From positions 17,486,991-17,550,990 of the forward strand of contig CP136061.1 in the NCBI GenBank assembly GCA_032622095.1: a stretch of 64,000 nt of DNA. Direction: 5' to 3'. This stretch comes from Siphonodentalium dalli. Taxonomy: Eukaryota; Mollusca; Scaphopoda; Gadilida; Siphonodentaliidae. The notes under the pieces were generated by a model. It saw nothing but the letters and a program-made list of their open reading frames with translations. It was not told where the DNA came from and did no database searches. This document shows positions 10,422-21,108 of the stretch, piece after piece (position 1 is the first letter of the stretch; every line of letters begins with the position of its first letter). A program made the translations under genes and the position numbers.

Positions 10422-11051
10422 TAGAATGACCCGGCGTCGCCCAGGTTAAGGTAATGTGAAACCCTATGTGGAGAACATTTGGTGGGAGTACTGAATGTTC
10501 TTACTCAAAATGTTACACATATTCTCATGAATTGTATATCTAAATGGCATTACAAAACGTCATTCTTATACATGTATTATAAGTAGTGGCTCACCTTGTC
10601 GGATATATTGCCATTTTGTTTATGGTGATTAATTCGTCCCACCAATAAAGAAGTATATAGTTATTTAAACTGCGCGTACTTCAGATGTTATATTTTGTTT
10701 AAATCGTACAGTCATCAGCATGGTTAGAAATGACAATTTTAAAAATATTTTTATTGAGATCAAAACATGAACATCATAAACACATTAGTTCGCAAAAAAT
10801 AAAAGACGACAATAGGGTTTTACATGGAGATGTATAAATCAATCTAGTGGTTTAGACAAAGATTTTGAGGATCCTGGTTATCACATACCCACGAATTTAC
10901 AAACGTGTAAAAGAAATGTCCTGCTCCTCTGTTCATGATGCTATACTGGCTAGTTATGCTCAGTTTAAAAGAAATGTTTTAAGTTTTTAAAGTTGTTTAT
11001 ATTAGCCTATGACTCTTCTAAAAACATTAAGAAATCCTGTGTATCTGGCGG
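10422..11051. other. Non-coding; GC-rich word at 10427
   Basis: The block gaatgacccggcgtcgccca follows the tandem array directly and stands out in base composition. It looks like the edge of a dispersed repeat. No gene seen. Confidence 0.35.
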
Positions 11052-11157
11052 AAATATACCCTTGTCAGATATATACCATTGCCAGATATATACCCTTGTC
11101 AGATATATACCATTGTCAGATATAACCCTTGTCAGATATAAACCCCTTGCCAGATGC
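11052..11157. repeat. 17-bp tandem repeat
   Basis: About six units of cagatatatacccttgt with variation at the cc(c/a)ttg(t/c) positions. Confidence 0.85.
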
Positions 11158-11402
11158 CAGTACTGACGGGTCTTGAAACATCATTGAGTGTACTTTCTTT
11201 TATCGCAGAAGAAATATGTGATTGCACACTGTGACCACTATTTTTGAACAGGTCTTCTATTCATTTCCATCTCTCTTGATCAATTATATCCGTTTTTGTG
11301 GAAAATATCTTGAATGGGACAGACTCAATTGTGTTATAATATATGAGACATGCAAAAATATCATTTGTTTTACTTTAAACATATTTTATTTGTATATCGA
11401 AT
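11158..11402. other. Non-coding, nothing recognised
   Basis: Short AT-rich stretch between the tandem repeat and the LINE 3' end. Confidence 0.3.
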
Positions 11403-11622
11403 AATACAAAAGGGATTGGGGACAAGTTACAAAACTTACTTTGCACCTCTCCCTGTTTACAATAATATTATTCAAACAAAATGTTGAAGGAATGATTCAA
11501 AATCATATATAGGTTAAACATATTTACATTTACAAATGATTGGGTTCGGGGTTTGGGATGGGAGGTGCCAAAACCGATTTGTGACTAATTTGCTTTTTGT
11601 GGCTATTCTGAAATGCGTTTGA

Positions 11623-12106
11623 TTATCCGACTTCGAATCGTTTAGTCGCTGTTATATATCGATGGACTATTTTGAAGAGAATTTTGTTTCCTCTATTTGA
11701 GATATCGGGGATTCCGAGAAGTAAATCATTGATATGTGTAATATTCAGTCCTTCTTGGTATACTTTTTGACACATTTCCATTCGTTCGGTGTGAAATAGG
11801 GGACACGCCCAGAGGTAGTGGTAAGTATCTTCGCATGGATTTCCACAATGGCATTGGGGGCTGTCAGAGATATAATTTTGGAACATATCGGAACGTAGGC
11901 TGCTGCATTTGTTACGCAATTTGGCATGGGCTACATTAAGCGTTCTACGACCTGTATAGAAGTATGATGGTGGTTTTACTGTAGGATTTATTCATTCGAG
12001 ATAAAATTTGAAGTCTGCGATAGATTCGGCATCTGTTATTTCTGTGGGTATGTCATTCCACGATTTTAAAGTAGCGGGGAAGAATGATTTTTTAAAATGC
12101 TCGGTG
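11623..12106 (-). pseudogene. LINE 1 C-terminal region with CHCG...H...C motif
   Basis: After a frameshift near 12115 the frame reads FKKSFFPATLKSWNDIP, hits a stop near 11990, and then gives RNKCSSLRSDMF with CHCGNPCEDTYHYLWACPLF, the Cys/His cluster found at the C-terminus of many CR1/Jockey-group RT proteins. It ends at about 11623 with ITATKRFEVG. Confidence 0.8.
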
Positions 12107-14084
12107 TTACAGAAGTAAGAATTTTCCCGGTTTACTCAAGTTATATCCAGAGACTTCAGATGATCTAGGTGTTAGGAGATTTTGTAGGTATTCGGGGGCA
12201 TCGTCATTTACTATTTTGTACATTGCTTGTAGTTTATGGATCTCTCTTCTCTTGCTCAGTGTTGGCCAGCCAACTTCATTTAGGAGGTTTATATTGGACA
12301 CTGATCGTGTGAGGCCACTAACTGTTCGGGCGGCATCGCAATGTAATCGGTCGAGCTTCTCGGTTAGGTATATGGGGGTACAATCCCAGACTACATCGGA
12401 GTAATCAAATAGTGGTAGGATAAAAGTTTTATAAATGCTTTCAAGCGATCTTCGGTCAAGCTGATACTTAAATCTTCGGAGCTGTGCTAAGTGTGAGGCT
12501 ATTCTGTTTGTTATACCATGTAGGTGATTATTCCATTTTAAGTTAGCTTGGAGTTCCAGACCGAGGTGGGTATGTGTTTCAGCAAATGAGATTTTATCCT
12601 GTTTAAAGGTTAAGTCGGGGGCTTCCCCAGAAGTCCCCGTTAGTGCATAGGACATACTAGAGGGATTAAAGTTTACTAACCAATGTTCAGACCATTGTGC
12701 TATGATTTGGAGGTCACTATTCATGACGCGGCCTAATTCATTTAGGTCATAGTGACTATTTGTTAGACATGTGTCGTCGGCGTACATTCTCGTAAAAGAA
12801 AGTATGTTGTCTGGTAAATCGTTGATATAGACAAGGAAGAGGAAGGGTCCTAAGATTTAGCCCTGTGGTACACCAGCTGGGATGATCTCGTATTCAGAAA
12901 AGGTGTTATTTACTAAGACTCTTTGTTGCCGTTTATGAAGGTAGTCCTCTATCCATCTCAATGTTCTCCCGCGAACTCCATAATTATACAGCTTATATAA
13001 CAGTCCCCTGTGCCAAACTCTCTCGAAGGCTTTGGAAATATCACAGAAAACAGAGCATGTATATAGTCCTTTGTCGAGAGATTGACATAGGTGATTGTAG
13101 AGGTCTATCAGTTGGTGAGATGTGCTGTGGCCGGTTATGAAACCCGATTGGTTGGAATAAACTAATTTATTGTCGTCGAAGAACGGACTTATTTGTTTTA
13201 GTACAAGTTTTTCAAACGCTTTCCCAAGACAAGGAAGCAGGGAGATAGGTCGATAGTTTTTTGTGTCGGCTGGGTCATCTTTATTTTAAAATTGGAACAA
13301 CGTTAGCCTTTTTCAAGGTAGATGGAAACTTTGCGTTGTTGAAGGATTTATTGAAAATTATTGACAGAGGATATGCTATTGATTCAGCTGTTGAATTTAA
13401 CATTTTCGCACTTATTCCATCATGTCCATGGGCTTTATTCAGTTTGAGCGATGTTAATACAAAAATTATCTCATCCTGCGTAAATTCCAATTCCGTTAGT
13501 TCTTTTTCACAACGCGATTTGAATGGTGGTAATTTATGGGATGAATCGTTAATCGAAGAATTGAAAATGAAACTTTTATTCAGCAGGTTGGCTTGTCCAG
13601 ATCGTCTGTTACGTAGAGTTTTCCGTTTATATCAATCGTGTTGCTCGTGTTGGGGAAAGAACTTGGAGTAGATAGGGCGGGATACAATTTGTTTTCTTTT
13701 TACATAGCAAGAAATTTATTAATTGCCAAAAATCGCGGGGGGATGATGAGTCTTTAACCCGATTTTCCAGTTTCTCTTCAAATTTTGCTTTTGCGAACTT
13801 TTTCATGTTATTAATTTTGTTTCTGGTATTCTTATACTGTTGCCACGTATCAGGGCGATTGTTTTTTAGCGCTTTGTTTCGTAATGGTTCTCTTTTGCGG
13901 ATTTCTTTTCTAATGTCGGAACTAAACCAAATTTTGTCTTTTGGGCGTATTGTCACTTTTGACTGTGGGATTGTTTGATTCATGATGGAGAGAAATGTCT
14001 CCTGAAAATTGTTAACTATAGTATCTATGTCGGGTGCAGATAGGAGATCATCCCAGTTTGTGTTACTAAGCAGGCTATTTGCTC
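12107..14084 (-). pseudogene. LINE 1 linker and reverse transcriptase
   Basis: The linker (13627-14084) is basic and helical. The RT shows NKAHGHDGISAKML (about 13440), NVVPILK, FITGHSTSHQLIDL (about 13120), DISKAFERVWHRGL (about 13030), PAGVPQG (about 12870) and the catalytic YADD (12773-12787). A TAA stop at 12857-12859 replaces the Ser codon expected right after PQG, and a frameshift lies near 13270. From 12787 down, 226 codons are open, covering the thumb-like region with the typical LDRLHCDAAR and LTRSVSN words. Confidence 0.9.
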
Positions 14085-14765
14085 TTTCAAAATTTGCTCT
14101 GGTATAATTCCAAACCGTTCTCTGGAAAGAGGTGGTGGGGGAGTAATCGGTGGTCTGAGACTCCTGGATTAATGACGTCGGTGTCAAGAACGCGGAAGGT
14201 ATTGCTGATTACAATTGGATCAAGAAGTGTGCTCGATGTATTTGTGATCCTAGTAGGGGCTGTTATCACATTTATTACTATAAAAATCTATAATTTCTTT
14301 AAGTTTGGAAGAGCTATCTAGAAGGTTAGAATTAAAGTCACCTGTAATGATAACATTTTCGGTTATTTCTAGAGCGTCTGCTATTGAGTTATCAAGGTAC
14401 TCCCAATAGTTTGGATCACAGTATTGTTCTGATCTATAGGACATTCCTAAGAGAATGTGAGATTTCTTCGAGAAAATATCAAACAATAATATCGAGGAAT
14501 CGAATTATAAATCGTGTCTTCGTCTATGGACTATGTGATTTGCAAACATTACGCATATTACCCCTCCTTTTGGAATCACGGTCCTTGCGGACAGGTGGGT
14601 AGTAGCCAGGAATAATAAATTTATCGGATGGATATGAAGGGTCAAGATGGGTCTCACTAAAACACAGGATGTCATAATCGTCAATGATATCAACTATCTT
14701 TTCGAGCTTATTGCGAATACTTCGGATATTGTAATGAAATATAGAGATTTAATGACTATTTACAG
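14085..14765 (-). pseudogene. LINE 1 AP-like endonuclease domain
   Basis: Readable pieces are YNIRSIRNKLEKI (about 14735), CFSETHLDPSYPSDK (about 14660), TGDFNSN (about 14340), PTRITNTSSTLLDPIVIS and VSDHRLL (about 14150). These are the conserved endonuclease landmarks: the catalytic E in SETHLD, the D/N pair in GDFN and the terminal SDH. The pieces lie in different frames, so there are frameshifts near 14570 and between 14250 and 14270. Not functional. Confidence 0.85.
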
Positions 14766-14770
14766 GTAAG

Positions 14771-15174
14771 GTATTAGGGCCTGGGTTCTTTTCAATGTCG
14801 CCGGATAACATAAGTATTAGACAGATCAGAATCAAACATATCTTCCGATTGAATATTCGGAAGTTGCATTTTAAGGGTCCAAAAATGTCATGCATAGAAC
14901 ACATTTTGTACTAATACATGACTCAAATACATTCATTTGTGGCATATATTATGCTGAGTATAAAAGGAGATGATCCTATAGCTGGCGGAATTTAGTTTAA
15001 AATATCCTTTTATATATGACAAATATACTGTTATGGCTTTCGTTTATGTATATGTGTTTGTTAGATTACTATATGAATGCCCCGATTCGCGTCCCCATAT
15101 CAATATGACAGGTAAGAAGATATTATTGTGCAAGTGACTTAAATCAGTCACCATTTGTCGAGGTTATTAAATTA
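14771..15174. other. Non-coding, nothing recognised
   Basis: Probably ordinary sequence upstream of the truncated LINE. Contains no supported frame. Confidence 0.3.
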
Positions 15175-15553
15175 GAGTTTACCACCCTGTACCATAGGTC
15201 GCCTCTCATATATAAGAGAATGCATTAGCCTAACAAATTATATATTAGTTTTTTATAATTGTTAACAAATGTAAAAATTATAAAAAAATGACCAAAAAAT
15301 GTTAAAGAATGTAAGAAAGGATTATAAAAATAATAGGTTCGTATATTTTTATAATCGTTTCTTACATTCTTTAAAAACAAATTGTCATTTTTTATAATTT
15401 GTTTTGGTCATTTTTTATAATTTTTACATTTGCTTACAATTATAAAAAACTAATATATAATTTGTTAGGCCAATGCATTCTCTTATATATGTGAGGCGAC
15501 CTATGGTCGACTCGCATATATTAGAGAATGCATTGGCACAGGATGGTAAACTC
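15175..15553. mobile_element. Foldback MITE, copy C (full-length palindrome)
   Basis: The whole 379-bp element folds back on itself around 15345. It starts gagtttaccaccctgt and ends acaggatggtaaactc. The right end has the complete terminal palindrome; the left end is shortened. Unlike copies A and B, the interior is AT-rich inverted repeat without the catccattaccctgcag block. Confidence 0.88.
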
Positions 15554-15587
15554 AGATATTCATTAGAACAAATTATGGAGATATTTG

Positions 15588-15640
15588 TTATCCACCAAAG
15601 TTATGTTTAGTTTAACTAAACATAACTTTGGTGGATAACG
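15588..15640. repeat. Perfect 53-bp palindrome
   Basis: gttatccaccaaag + ttatgtttagtt, one central t, then the exact reverse complement (26-bp arms, 1-base spacer). The right arm continues into ggataacggcgactaaaac, a word of the degenerate tandem family at 16420-17240. Confidence 0.93.
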
Positions 15641-16275
15641 GCGACTAAAACATTCTTTTCAATGTTAGTGCCCCCATGTTTCCACACATGCCCCAAACGG
15701 ACCTAATGTTACGGCTTTAACACACATTATTTAATTTCTCGTATCATTGGAGAAGAACATTTATCATATGACTCAATCATTATTTACGTTGTTTACTATG
15801 TCATAAATCAATTTCATATGAACTACTAGTTCATATCACCTTCCGATAATTTGATTGGTTTGTTGACAAAAAGTGTGTTCTGATTGGCTGAATGGCAGCC
15901 GGGGGCCGAGACTAAATGCAGGTCAAATTCGTGCGCGTCAAATACAAGAATCAACGCGATGCCGAAATTCTCGCAATTATAATCTTGAAATATATAGTTT
16001 TGGACATTGTTATACGATAAATAGAATATGTACTTCGTATTTATCTAATAAACATACGATATAATGTCACAAACTGAGAACAGAATAGCGCACTATATCT
16101 TCGCGTGAATATTATTTCTGCTAGTTCACCAAGTGTAACTGGGCTTCCGGTGCAATGAAATGACGTCACATTAACGTTTTGCTGCCGATGTCATATAGCT
16201 ATTTAGTGATTTGTGTGCGTTTTGGACATCATAATCAATTTATAGGTGTCATATGATAAATAGAATATGTAATAC
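15641..16275. other. Non-coding; edge of degenerate tandem family
   Basis: 15641-15720 resembles the units at 16420-17240 (ggcgactaaaac..., gccccaaacgg). The rest holds nothing recognised. A TGACGTCA palindrome lies at 16159-16166, a CRE-type word that may be chance. Confidence 0.35.
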
Positions 16276-16395
16276 GTGTTTCTCTCATATGATATTTATG
16301 AAACTCGTCACGAATTTTCAGTTTTCTCTCGCCGGAGGCTCGACAAAACTGAAAATTCTTAGACTCGTTTCATAAATATCATATGAGAGAAACAC
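16276..16395. repeat. Two-tier hairpin with self-opposed CTCG (H1)
   Basis: Outer stem: 29 bp perfect (16276-16304 with 16367-16395). Inner stem: gaattttcagtttt with aaaactgaaaattc. Apex: ccggagg. CTCG occurs four times in the same direction: at 16304 and 16364 (facing each other outside the inner stem) and at 16327 and 16339 (facing each other under the apex). On the minus strand these are CGAG/CGAG, tandem G.A mismatches closed by C-G pairs. Confidence 0.9.
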
Positions 16396-16419
16396 TCATT
16401 TCATATCCTCTATATATCA

Positions 16420-17240
16420 ATTTGGTGGAAATTAGTTGTACCATTTTTGGTGCGGATCTCCTCCCCATTCAGTACTCGAATGGCGCCACATTTGACATAT
16501 TTATACCACACCCATTAGACTCGTGATATCATGGCGATGATAATGTATAAATTTAGTGGTAATCGCCAATTAAACATATTCTCATCAAATGTAGTGCCGC
16601 CCATCTCCCACCCAAATGGCACCAATTTGGCGTCTTTATATAAATTTTGTTGCACGCCTGACTCGAACGGCGCCATATCATTGAGATGATTATGTATAAG
16701 TTTGGTGGAACACGGCGACAAAAATAATTGCTGCCCCCAACCGACTGAGCCACAGAGCTCACCCGACTCATTATGAAGATGACTTTATATCAATTTGGTG
16801 GAAATCGGCGACTAAACAAATTCGTATCAGATTTGGTGCCCACATCTCTCATCCAAACGGCACCAATTTGGCATTTATAAACCAGCCGTTTAGATTCCTC
16901 GTATCACGGAGAAGAATAGGTATCAATTGGTTGAAATCGGCGCTAAAATTATTATGGATCATTTTTTGTGTCCCTTTCCCCCTGCAGCTCTGACTCTAAC
17001 GGCAACAGCTTCGAAATATTTAAACCACACTATTAGACTCCCAATATCAAGGTGATGATTATGTATAAGTTTGCTGGTAATCGGCGATTAAACAAATTCT
17101 TATCAAATTTACCCCCCCCACCACTCACCCTAACGACACCAATTTGGATATTTTATCAATTATGGTTCCCCTCTCGCCTTAAGTGAACCCCTGACTCGAA
17201 TTACGCTACCTTTAGCAGGTTTGATCCACACCATTAGACT
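16420..17240. repeat. Degenerate tandem family, ~150-190 bp units
   Basis: About five diverged units containing gatgattatgtataagttt, ggtggaaatcggcgac, taaacaaattcttatcaa, aaacggcaccaatttggc and ccacacnattagactcc. Spacing is irregular and units are decayed. No coding support, although short frames arise (16515-16771). Confidence 0.75.
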
Positions 17241-17259
17241 CCTGATATCATGATTATAA

Positions 17260-17395
17260 GTTTTCTAGCATGAATATCATTACGAATTATGGTAAGTACA
17301 TAATTATGTTATCTAGCATGAATATAATTACGAATTATAGGAAGTACATATGTTACCTAGCATGAATATCATTATGAATTATAGTAATTATTGTG
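17260..17395. repeat. Degenerate ~45-bp tandem repeat, locus 2
   Basis: Three units (tctagcatgaatatcattac, gaattatggtaagtacat) of the same repeat that forms the 9950-10421 array, 7 kb away and separated by the LINE and MITEs. Confidence 0.85.
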
Positions 17396-17786
17396 TGACA
17401 TTGTGGTGTGTTATAGTGTAATCATTTATAAATATCATAGTGCAGCATGTTTTTATAAATAAAAGATAAAAAAGGACTCATGGCTTTCAAACAGGTTGTC
17501 CTGATCGATTCTCGTTATGGGAAAGGTGCCTATTTTGACATAACGGCATCGGCATTCACTTTTGTGAAAAAAATTCACTGCAACGTTGAACAAAACATTT
17601 AAATTAATCACAAATCGCGACACTAGACTGTGCCTAATTTTTTAAAACATTGTGCGCAATATGCTTCCAACACCATTTCACTTGAAAATTCCCCCAATTG
17701 CCCTTGAGATCAAGCCACAAAGCATATTATTGTTTGGTTAACAAATGTCCATGTTGCTGAGAGTTTAAATATAACTTAAATAACAG
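17396..17786. other. Non-coding, nothing recognised
   Basis: AT-rich. Ends in a possible acceptor (ataacag at 17780-17786). Confidence 0.3.
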
Positions 17787-18012
17787 GATCGTTAGTGGGA
17801 AAGTCGTTTGTGTACCTGACGGAACCGGCCGCAAGTTAAAGGTTAACAGTGCAGATTCCGGTCGAGATATCGACTTGGGGATTGGAACTTTCGTACAAAA
17901 CATGTCTATTCTGCACGGCATTGTATGGCCAACATCATTCGGACTCATGGAGTGGTATTCACCAACTGGGTTTATATGTAGTCCAGTAGTATTAACCGCG
18001 CTCAAAGATTGA
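17787..18012 (+). CDS. Possible terminal exon, unrecognised
   Basis: The plus frame stays open for 75 codons from a putative acceptor to TGA at 18010-18012 and is markedly richer in GC than its surroundings. It reads IVSGKVVCVPDGTGRKL..., later SILHGIVWPTSFGLMEW and TGFICSP. I do not recognise a family. The same interval is also open on the minus strand (17727-18038, 103 codons), so the coding strand, and whether it codes at all, is uncertain. Confidence 0.22.
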
Positions 18013-18210
18013 CCAGTGTGGGGTTTACATGCACACATTGATTTTTTCAGAGAAAAACAAATTATATGGACGCCTTGAGCTAAGAAATTTAATCGTAGTT
18101 ACCAGATAAAGTGTTGGGTGACCACAAACAGATGTCCCCAGATAGTGACAATCACATGCGTTAACTTTAGCAATAATTACTTTGTGGCTTTTAAATACAT
18201 CAGTTTTAGG
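18013..18210. other. Non-coding, nothing recognised
   Basis: No supported feature between the possible exon and the MITE cluster. Confidence 0.3.
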
Positions 18211-18504
18211 CTGTTACTTTCGCACTCTTTACTTCCAGCTTTCGGCCAAATCTGGTAAAATCTAATTTCGGAACCCAACTACATCTTGTCAGATTAGTAT
18301 AAATTCACATAATGAGTCAGCACACTCCGTTAAACCATGCCGCGACGTTGCTTAACACGGCGTGATCCGATAGTAGCGTTGCCATGTCGTATCTGGTCGT
18401 ATATTTATGCTAATCTGATAATATGTAGTTGTGTTCAGAAATTTGATTTGTCCTGATAAAGGTCCAGTTCGGGCTAAAATTTTGAAGTAATGAGAGCGAA
18501 AGTT
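18211..18504. mobile_element. Foldback MITE with ~100-bp inverted arms
   Basis: Left arm starts ttactttcgcactct and includes acccaactacatcttgtcag; right arm ends gagagcgaaagttat and includes ctgataatatgtagttgtgt. Arms are imperfect inverted copies. No coding capacity. Confidence 0.8.
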
Positions 18505-18514
18505 ATGATGTTTG

Positions 18515-18790
18515 GCTGAAGGGGTCACTCACCAAAACAAGTGCTGAAGGGTACACACGGTCGGCAACTAACACTGTGTTTCTGAAAGTCTGGCGGCCAC
18601 TATAAATTTGTTTTCAGTTCATTTTAATGTTCACTGGAACGTAAACATTTATTCTCTTAACAGAAATCATGGCATCTACGAAAATGAAACGTCATTTAGA
18701 ACGACATTTCAAAACCTGTGTACCCTTCAGCACATTTTCAAAACCTGTGCACCCTTCATCTCTTTTTTTGGTGAGAGTGACCCCTTCAGC
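18515..18790. mobile_element. Foldback MITE, 276 bp
   Basis: Ends gctgaaggggtcactcacca and its inverse tggtgagagtgaccccttca plus gc, with a second inverted pair tgctgaagggtaca / tgtacccttcagca. Starts 10 bp after the previous MITE. The 104-codon frame inside (18608-18922) is treated as chance. Confidence 0.82.
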
Positions 18791-18981
18791 ATAAGTTTGT
18801 TTATACTAATCTCCCTACTTTTGACAATGGATTATGGTGATTATAAAATCTTTCAGTTGTTGTTCAGCCCCGATCCCAGACCGACGCGTGAAACTTTCGA
18901 CTTGTATTACCTGAAAGAGTAGAGATGTATATCCCAAAATGTGTCATTGGAAAGGGCGTTAAACCTTTACCCAACAGAACG

Positions 18982-19268
18982 GCCCTGTGCCAAATGCATT
19001 CTCTTATATATGCGAGTCGACCATGGGTAGCCTCGCATATATAACAGAATGCATTGGCTTAACACATATTACAAATGATAAAATTGTCAAAGAATGTAGA
19101 ACAATATTATAAAAATTGTTAAAAAATGTAAGAAAAAATTTATAAAATTGTTAAAGAATGTAAGAAAAATGGTAAAAAAGAATTTTGTTTAGGCCAATGC
19201 ATTCTCTTATATATGCGAGGCGACCTATGGTCGACTCCCATATATAAGAGAATGCATTGGCACAGGGC
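18982..19268. mobile_element. Foldback MITE, copy D
   Basis: Begins gccctgtgcc and ends ggcacagggc, with both terminal palindromes (atatgcgagtcgaccatggg / cgaggcgacctatggtcgac). The interior is AT-rich with repeated gttaaagaatgtaagaaa. Same family as 1930, 7661 and 15175. Confidence 0.92.
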
Positions 19269-19824
19269 ATAACTGTAACCATCACAATGTAGTCAATGAA
19301 CCGGTTCCAATGATATCCATATTTGTATGGTGTTATTGAGACAGACCGAAGATATTTTAGGCTGTTGAAGCTTTATTTGGCCGTTTTGTAGTTTCGGGCG
19401 TGCGTATCGACACGTTTCGCTGCAATAAGCCTATTATTATATTTTACACACCCAACATTATGTGAGGTACTTTGTAATTTTTTTCGCAGATTTTGTAAAG
19501 GATGACTGACGACGGCACTTCAACAAGAACACTTAGAGAAAACTTCTCGGCAGGAGCGACCCTCGGTCAAAGCTCATGTATAACATAATATTAACTGCAT
19601 TGCTGGTTTTCAAAAATAGTCTGACACAATGACCCCACCTTATTTATTAACAATGGGCGAAATGTCACTTCATATTCGATAAAAATCGTATCCCAATCCG
19701 GATAAACAGGAAGTACCGTACGTACACACGTACTATAGTGGTTGAGAACATCGGTAATACATAGAGACGGCCACTGTTAGTCGCAACAGAATCGAGCTTG
19801 GGTGTGTTTGAGAGATTTCCTAAA
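19269..19824. other. Non-coding, upstream of a candidate first exon
   Basis: No repeat recognised. If 19825 is a true start, this stretch holds its promoter, but no clear TATA or initiator can be assigned. Confidence 0.3.
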
Positions 19825-19913
19825 ATGACGAAATCATTCACTATATATGTCATCTTTGTTTGTGGTGTACTCCCGGGACGTATTTTCTCCCTCCCTCCGG
19901 TGAACACAGGTAG
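19825..19913 (+). CDS. Candidate first exon with signal peptide
   Basis: ATG at 19825 opens MTKSFTIYVIFVCGVLPG followed by RIFSLPPVNTG, a short basic start, hydrophobic core and small residues, as in a secretory signal. Two donors are possible: acag|gtaggt (after 19909, phase 1) or gtag|gtaaac (after 19913, phase 2). Only the second keeps the exon at 21109 open. The intron would carry the hairpins at 19959 and 20429. No family recognised. Confidence 0.35.
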
Positions 19914-19958
19914 GTAAACTTAAATATTCTTATGAATAAAATGGGACACTGTCCTTCA

Positions 19959-20078
19959 GAATTACGTTAAATAATTATCGAGATCGAGGTGTGAGAGACG
20001 ACTGTAAGAGACGAGTGCGCACGAGTTATTTTTTACCTGAACGTCTCTCGCCTTGAGTGAAATATTTAACATAATTCT
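19959..20078. repeat. Two-tier hairpin with self-opposed CGAG (H4)
   Basis: Outer stem aattacgttaaataatt with aatatttaacataatt; middle stem gagagacg / cgtctctc; apex tgcgca. CGAG faces CGAG directly under the apex (20012 and 20022). Further out, CGAG at 19984-19987 faces TGAG at 20054-20057 in the same register, so the tandem G.A pair is kept although the closing C became T. Confidence 0.78.
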
Positions 20079-20428
20079 AGGAACCAATTGATTACTCTAT
20101 TTATTACACTTCTGCATCAATTTGGTTTGCCAAATATGTTTAAAACACCCAGAATTAATGCACGAAAGTCCCAATGCTGAGAAAATTCAACCATCGAAAA
20201 TTAAGTCTAGATCAGTAAGCAACGTAACGTCAATGACGTCACGAGAAATGACATAATTAACTAGTGACATTACTATTTTAATTAACGGCGTTTTCAGTGT
20301 AATAAATATATATATAAAACAAAAAAGGTATACTTCTGCAGCGCTATGTGGTTTTTAGACCATAAATAGATATTAGCCTTCTAAGAAAATATTTAATTTC
20401 ACTTCATATTTAAAAATAAATAGAGGAT
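20079..20428. other. Non-coding, nothing recognised
   Basis: Contains caatgacgtcacgag (20229), a CRE-type palindrome that may be chance. Confidence 0.3.
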
Positions 20429-20572
20429 ATCTAGTGTTTTTAGTGGATACCGAAAATGATCTCATTCGTGGCCGAAGCAGATGTCTATTTTTCGCGAGTG
20501 GCTTGCCACGAGCGAAAAATAAACATTTGTCGCGGCCACGAATGAGACAATTTTCGATATCCACTCATTAGA
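20429..20572. repeat. Hairpin with self-opposed CGAG (H2)
   Basis: Arms of about 68 bp: atctagtg...agtggatac, ctcattcgtggccg, tatttttcg on the left and their inverses on the right (cgaaaaata, cggccacgaatgag, tatccact). The apex is tggcttgcca. Immediately below it CGAG (20494) faces CGAG (20508) in perfect register between paired cg and tggc segments. Confidence 0.92.
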
Positions 20573-21108
20573 TTTTCTTTTTATTTTACCGGTGATGTAC
20601 AAATACCCATTATAACCGGCTATACTAGCGTGCTTTAGTGTATACCATCCTTGAATAAGATGATAAGAATTAAATTCATGCTGTCCAAAAAAGTCCTAAA
20701 AAATCGAGTGGGTTCCTTTTCAAATGCCATTGGAAAGTGAATTTGGCGACTCGCAATTTTACGGCAAAAAAATATTCAGAAACTAGAATAATTTTCCAAT
20801 AAGAAAATACTAATCACATAAATTCCACTTTTTCACGACACCCCTTGAAGTTTAGCCCCTACTAAATGCGGGGGGGGGGTCAGAACAAGCTATAGTTTGT
20901 GCGCGAAACATTCAAGAATTTGCTTGTTTTTAAATAGCATATGCATGGCTCCTCATATGTTTGCAATACAACACGTATCGCTATCGGTAACTTGGAGTAT
21001 AGTATGCTGGCGAAAATTCGGAGTATATAATAGGGTCGCTTCATCGTTCCAGGCTATGTAAAGTTAGTTGCGTGGTTCAGATAAATATTATAAATGTACT
21101 GTTTACAG
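20573..21108. other. Non-coding; poly-G run
   Basis: Holds a run of ten G at about 20870. No gene seen before the acceptor tgtactgtttacag at 21095-21108. Confidence 0.35.

Larger units (their letters stand above)
11403..14770 (-). mobile_element. CR1-like non-LTR retrotransposon (LINE 1), dead
   Basis: Read on the minus strand from 14770 down: endonuclease, linker, reverse transcriptase, C-terminal Cys/His motif, then a 3' untranslated region ending near 11403 with a GC-rich hairpin and atcccttttgtattattc. The hairpin-plus-atccctttgtg terminus resembles that of the plus-strand element ending near 58800, so both belong to the same clade. The ORF is broken by several frameshifts and at least one stop. 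No ORF1 is visible upstream of 14770, so the copy is 5'-truncated or its 5' part is lost. Confidence 0.9.

Noticed and set aside
16159-16166. TGACGTCA as a CRE enhancer
   Set aside because: An 8-bp palindrome without a linked promoter or gene; also present at 20231 and 45417-like sites by chance.
18608-18922. 104-codon plus-strand frame
   Set aside because: Covers the inverted arm of a MITE and runs out into unrelated sequence.
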